From assembly GCA_963555925.1 (NCBI GenBank), contig CAUVXJ010000052.1, forward strand, positions 1 to 64,000: DNA of 64,000 bases. Reading direction: 5' to 3'. The DNA comes from Protofrankia sp963555925. Its GTDB lineage: Bacteria; Actinomycetota; Actinomycetes; Frankiales; Frankiaceae. How positions within the stretch are numbered: the stretch's first letter is position 1; each line of letters opens with the position of its first letter. The notes beneath the pieces were generated by a model that saw only the letters and a list, made by a program, of their open reading frames with translations, was not told where the DNA came from and made no database searches. Shown here in pieces: positions 59,601-64,000 of this stretch. The position numbers were made by a program, and so were the translations under genes.

Positions 59601-62600
59601 TTTCCGCACACTTAGACAGGAAAGACTTTCTATACTTTAATGAAATCTCTTCCAATTTTCTTTATTCAGGTGAGCTGCTTTAGCGGGAGCAAAGTTTTTT
59701 TGAACTCGTTAAGAAAGTTTGATTCGCTCCTACCTGTCTTTCGCCGCAGGTCGATATTGGAACGTACGACGAACCAGTTACCAACCTATTCACTTCTGCC
59801 GAAATGAGAAGATACATATACATTAATATGGTAAAGAGCCTGTCGTGACATATTCAACTTCAGCTTCCGCTTCACTAAACGTAGTTGACCCAATTGCATC
59901 AAGCAGCGCCCTACAGTCAACTCACCTCACATCGAGTCCTTCCTCTTCTCCAGGATTGGTGTGGGGAATCCGCCACTAGAGGGGAGATAGCCCTTGTTTA
60001 GTTCATCATTCCGTTCGGATATAGAGCTGTATCCCTGGTCAAAGGACCAATTGATTCATAGCCAATGTTCTTGCCTCGGGCATAGAAAAGCATCTTCGCC
60101 TATTGTCCGGGGAGGAAGGAGAAAGAGAATAGGCCCATGAACAAAAAAGAATTTGCGATTCAACCATATTACGGGCCGGAGATAGAGCTAAACAACTACT
60201 AACCAGGGGCCTAGGTACTCCTATCACATTGGGTATGATTTTGCCATGGTGGACTCTACAAAAAGGGATTCCAATCCCATCTTATTCAGTTGGAAGTGAT
60301 TCACTCACTTTTATAGTATGGAGAACGTGAAAAGGGTAAACTTCGAGGCCTCCGGCCGAGTCAGAATTGCTTTTCCCCAAAGATGCCTCCAATCTCTTAA
60401 TAAAGGTATCTTCCTGGTGACAGCAGTGGCAGCGGAGCAGCATCATTCATTCTAAGTTAGAAGGACGTCTTCCCCAAGTATATAACTTAAGCTTTACACA
60501 AAAGGAAACTAAGGGCCCAAAAGCATAGAGATGGGACTCTAAGTCTTTTTTTATGCTGGTTCGTTGCGTCTCTCAACTCTAGGGGTCCTGCTCCTCTAAG
60601 CGGGGACAATTCAAGAAGAATGAAGAGAGAGATTAGGTTCATATAGATACATTCACATGGAATCGGGAACTAGTAGACCTATTCTCCAACAATAGGAAAG
60701 GTCGAAGATCGCTCTTCTTTCTAGATTCGATAGTAGTCAGTCACTCGGAGCCGGAGCCTCAGTTCAGTCCTTTCTTTCACCTGAATGGCTTGGCGGTACG
60801 GCTTCGCTTGACTTGACCGGATCAGCTACGTTTACGTTTGTTATGGAACCGACCGCACTTGACTCTATTCGTCAGTGGACCAGCCAGGCCTTTTGAAAGC
60901 TACTATGATGTTTAGATTGACCGCCCTCTTTGAAAGCATCTTTCCTTCCCGCTGATGAACAGACGAAGTCGACTAACCAACTCACCAGCCAATAGCACAC
61001 ATTCCACAATTTGTTAGAATAGGAGATCCTCTGTCTTGGGGGCACGGGTGATAGCATGCGTCGGTCTTTGTCTCATCCTGCTATGGCTGTACAAGGCCGA
61101 TGGGAAGTCCCCAGTCCTGTCTCGGCGAGCATTGGTAGGAGGCGGGACTTAACCAAATAGGGTTCGTGAGAAATCCATTTTATTGGATAGCAGCGTTTTC
61201 TTTCATATTTACATATTTAGCTGGTAAAGCCGTTTACTCAGTAGTGGTTAGCAGCATAAATGCAGAGGTGACACGATCCGTTGATCAAAGCCTCTTTGTT
61301 CTTTTATCATTTTCTCGGATCATGCATTGAATTCCTAGCCAGGAGCTCCATTCTTCCGTATCTCGGTCAGTACGAAAGGGTGCAGCCCTAACTGGAAAAG
61401 GAGTCTTGGTTCCGCTATCCCGGGGTGCTTCTACCGCCTCTTGGTTATCCAAAGCATTTCAATCAGGTTTCCCCAAGCAATTGGAGAGGAATCAGCTTCT
61501 GTATCGAGCGCTTATACTAGCTCAAAGCGTTGTATCCGGGGGCTTAGTAGGGCCCATTAAGATTCACCAAATACAAAGCACAAGGGCTTTTTTCTGGTTC
61601 ACCACAGAAGGCAGGTTGTCTGCTAAGTCTATGGTCCGATTCCAACTAATTATATATAATAATCATTGATCCTTGTCTACAGCCAACTCGATTGCATCGA
61701 TCCTTCTCTATTCTAGGAGCACCCAATCCAGTCATTCTCTTGTAAAGTGGACGATTTCATCATAACAAAGAGAACCCAGTACAAAGATAGATCCATTCGC
61801 TGAGCTCGAGAGAGCGTTTTGAACAATAACAAGAATTTCCCACTGAGCCACTGCACAATCATTTCAATTAGGATCTGCATCAGTAGCTCTCAGCTGCTAC
61901 AATTGCTTTAGTGGGAGCACCGGTAGAAAAACAGGTGGTCAGCCCCCAATCCTCCCTTTTCGAGCACGGCCCTCAACACGCAATATTGATTGTCAGGCCA
62001 CGTTGTCAGGAACACAACGGATTGCATCCCGAGCGTTAGGTGAAGGGGTACGGTACTCAAGGTATCAGAAATGAAAAGAATCCGCTTTACAATAGCCTTT
62101 AGTTTCATGTCATTAAAGAGGTCGACGTAGCGAACCAGGTTCTTCTAACTCAAGTCAGTAGTGAGCTTTAGACAGGAAATTGGCTGGATTTTACTTATTT
62201 CTGGTCCTCTCTCTGGTCCAAAACCTTCTCTTCCTGGATGTTAGGAAGAAGAACTCGAATCCCCAGCTTTCGATATCACAGTTGTTCGTTTGCTGTTGGG
62301 TCGCTGCTCAAGTGACAGTTTGCTTTCATGGAAATGAGTGCCATATCAAGGAATGTCGCAATAAGAGCTAAGTGATATAGGTTCAGTACTGTTTGAGTCG
62401 TACTGTCCAGAGGTGGGTTTATGAATAATCAGAGTTGGATTCGTCACTTTGATTCGTAAAATAAGGAGTCGTCATTATATAATATAGGAGAATGGTACCA
62501 ATTTATTGGTGAAGCAGGATGCTCATTGACAGTCCTTTTGTTCTCTGTACTTGAGTCACATGACTCTCCGGCGCCGTAATGAAGAGTACTTATGTATCCC

Positions 62601-64000
62601 ATATATGAATTTTTTTAAAGAAAGGCCATAGGTGTGGTTGATTCTCTGCTCTGTATCTTCATCCTGCTCGTCTGGGGTGTGGGGAGAAGCTCTTTCTTGC
62701 TGAAACTTAGGATTGTGATCAACCGGTACCTCTAAGGCTGTTTTGCTCGAATTTCGATATTCGTGACCACTTGATAAAATGATAATATACGTATATTAGA
62801 CAGGATCCCTATACGATCTGGCCCGGCTTGCCTAATCCTGACGATGGGTACACGGAGGAATCCTCTCTTAGCGCGATAAGCTGACTTTCATTCACCTCCA
62901 GCAGCTGCTATTGATGTTTTTTTTTTGAATGTGAAGGATGGTTGTGGGGGTCCTTCTCGCTTTGCATAAATGCCAATTAATTCACTACAAAAGTGAGAGA
63001 ATCTTGCTGCTAAGCTATGCCCCTAGCTCCCCCCTAACTCCCGGGAAGAAGGTCTTAGCAGGAGGCGAAACTTGAGCTGTTGGGTGTTTCCGTTAATTGA
63101 TCGGGAGGTGGGAGGACTGGGTGGTTGTTGGCGGAAGTGAACCATGTCAAGATTGAAAACTGTTTTCAATCTGCCCCTTATGAAGTCCATTAATTGACTT
63201 CCACTTGATGAGAGCATTTTAAGCTTGACTTGTCGGATACCACGCAAAAATGAAAAAAAAAATGTGGAATGGAAAAGGTAGCCTACGTGAACTGATTGGC
63301 CGAACGATGCTGTCACGATAGCGATTCAGCTCGAGTCGAGTGGGCCTGCATATGGCTCTTTTAGAGACCCAAGAGGCAATCCGCGAGCGTTAACAAAGTA
63401 TCTCGATCCAATTTCTTTTTGTCCATGAAGAAAACTTGCTTTTTGCCAATCCAGATTTTTTAATGCGGGATTTTAATACTAACCTGCGAAGGGAGCCCCC
63501 TATTGCCGTTATTAAGAGTTCCATACTTATCTATGACATTCTTCTCTAAAAGCTGGTTATGGAGTCATCATTAACCAGAGATGATCCTGCGTCTTCGGTT
63601 CTGATTCGTATTTCCACATCCACGGGCGGGACTTATTGGGTACTCAAAATCGAACTGTCTATAATTTCATTAAGATTTTAGGACTCCTTTCTCCCTCTGC
63701 AACTCGAGCCAATTAGTCATCTGAATCTTAGAATGTGCTAATGGTTGGGGGTGTCCTATCTTGATATAAACCTATAGGAGATATAATAAAATCTGCGTAT
63801 TGTAACGTAACATTGTCTTCCTCAAGATTGTCTTGTAGTTGCAGTAAGCCAAGGTTTTTATCCCTCCTTCAATCTTCTATTAGCCTTTAAGGCCTCTCTT
63901 AAGGCTTTGAGCGCGACTTTCTCTATCCTCATTAGGATAGTACTTCCTTTAATAAGTGTAGAAAGTATGTTTTCTTTTCCTCCTTAGTAGCTAACTGAGA
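56699..64000. other. Spacer with no recognisable gene
   Basis: About 7.3 kb. The longest frames (59085-59447, 120 codons; 63023-63316 minus, 97 codons) show no family motif. A doublet of GGAGTGAGGAGT occurs near 58341 and 58401. A segment at about 57448-57515 (ATAAGATCGCGGCT ... GGTGATCCCACTTTC) resembles 35715-35785 (ATAAGATCGCGACT ... GGTGATCTCACTTTC) upstream of rpl2. No RNA gene, intron domain or transposon domain was recognised. Confidence 0.5.

Overview
This window looks like a piece of an angiosperm (flowering-plant) mitochondrial genome. The evidence is a broken-up S10-type ribosomal protein cluster with group II introns (rpl2-rps19-rps3-rpl16), a plant-type rrn18/rrn5 pair, intron-split ccmFc, ccmC, nad6, rps4, nad4L and atp4, a chloroplast-like trnI-CAU, a plastid psaB fragment, and several decayed nuclear LTR retrotransposons. 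Genes are sparse. Roughly three quarters of the window is spacer without recognisable coding content, as in large monocot or dicot mitogenomes. I cannot name the species. There are two runs of N (15577-15980 and 51501-51918), so this is an assembly with unresolved gaps.

Layout. 1-11364 is mostly unassigned spacer. 11365-12176 (minus) holds ccmC, whose stop codon lies inside a downstream trnI-CAU. 12351-13185 (minus) has two overlapping unassigned frames. A Ty1/copia integrase scrap lies at 14608. 15281-17953 (minus) holds rrn5 and rrn18, with a perfect CATAAGAGA promoter motif upstream of rrn18. 18046-28154 is spacer containing a 41-bp copy of ccmFc sequence. 28155-30512 is a decayed Ty3/gypsy gag-protease region. 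32249-34530 (minus) carries rps4 then nad6, with a tRNA-like t-element over the nad6 stop codon. 35974-43148 (plus) is rpl2 (intron), rps19, rps3 (intron) and rpl16. 46055-48341 (plus) is ccmFc (intron). 50222-54420 is a composite graveyard: copia (plus), plastid psaB (plus) and gypsy reverse transcriptase (minus), ending close to the 3' end of atp4. 54444-56370 (minus) is an unrecognised membrane ORF of 225 codons, then nad4L, then atp4. 56700-64000 is unassigned spacer.

The genes cover three functions: mitoribosome assembly (rrn18, rrn5, rpl2, rps19, rps3, rpl16, rps4), cytochrome c maturation (ccmC, ccmFc) and oxidative phosphorylation (nad6, nad4L, atp4). Many codons probably need C-to-U RNA editing, including an ACG start in nad4L, so the genomic translations differ from the mature proteins.

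Points most worth following: (1) two different genes, ccmC and nad6, end inside tRNA or tRNA-like structures, so processing would give mRNAs without stop codons; (2) ORF225, with an N-terminal membrane region, lies directly upstream of nad4L-atp4, an arrangement like that of cytoplasmic-male-sterility ORFs; (3) the rpl2 and ccmFc introns look like relatives; (4) an 82-bp copy of rpl2 exon 2 sits in front of rpl2 exon 1; (5) a short repeat family appears also to lie inside a variable region of rrn18.
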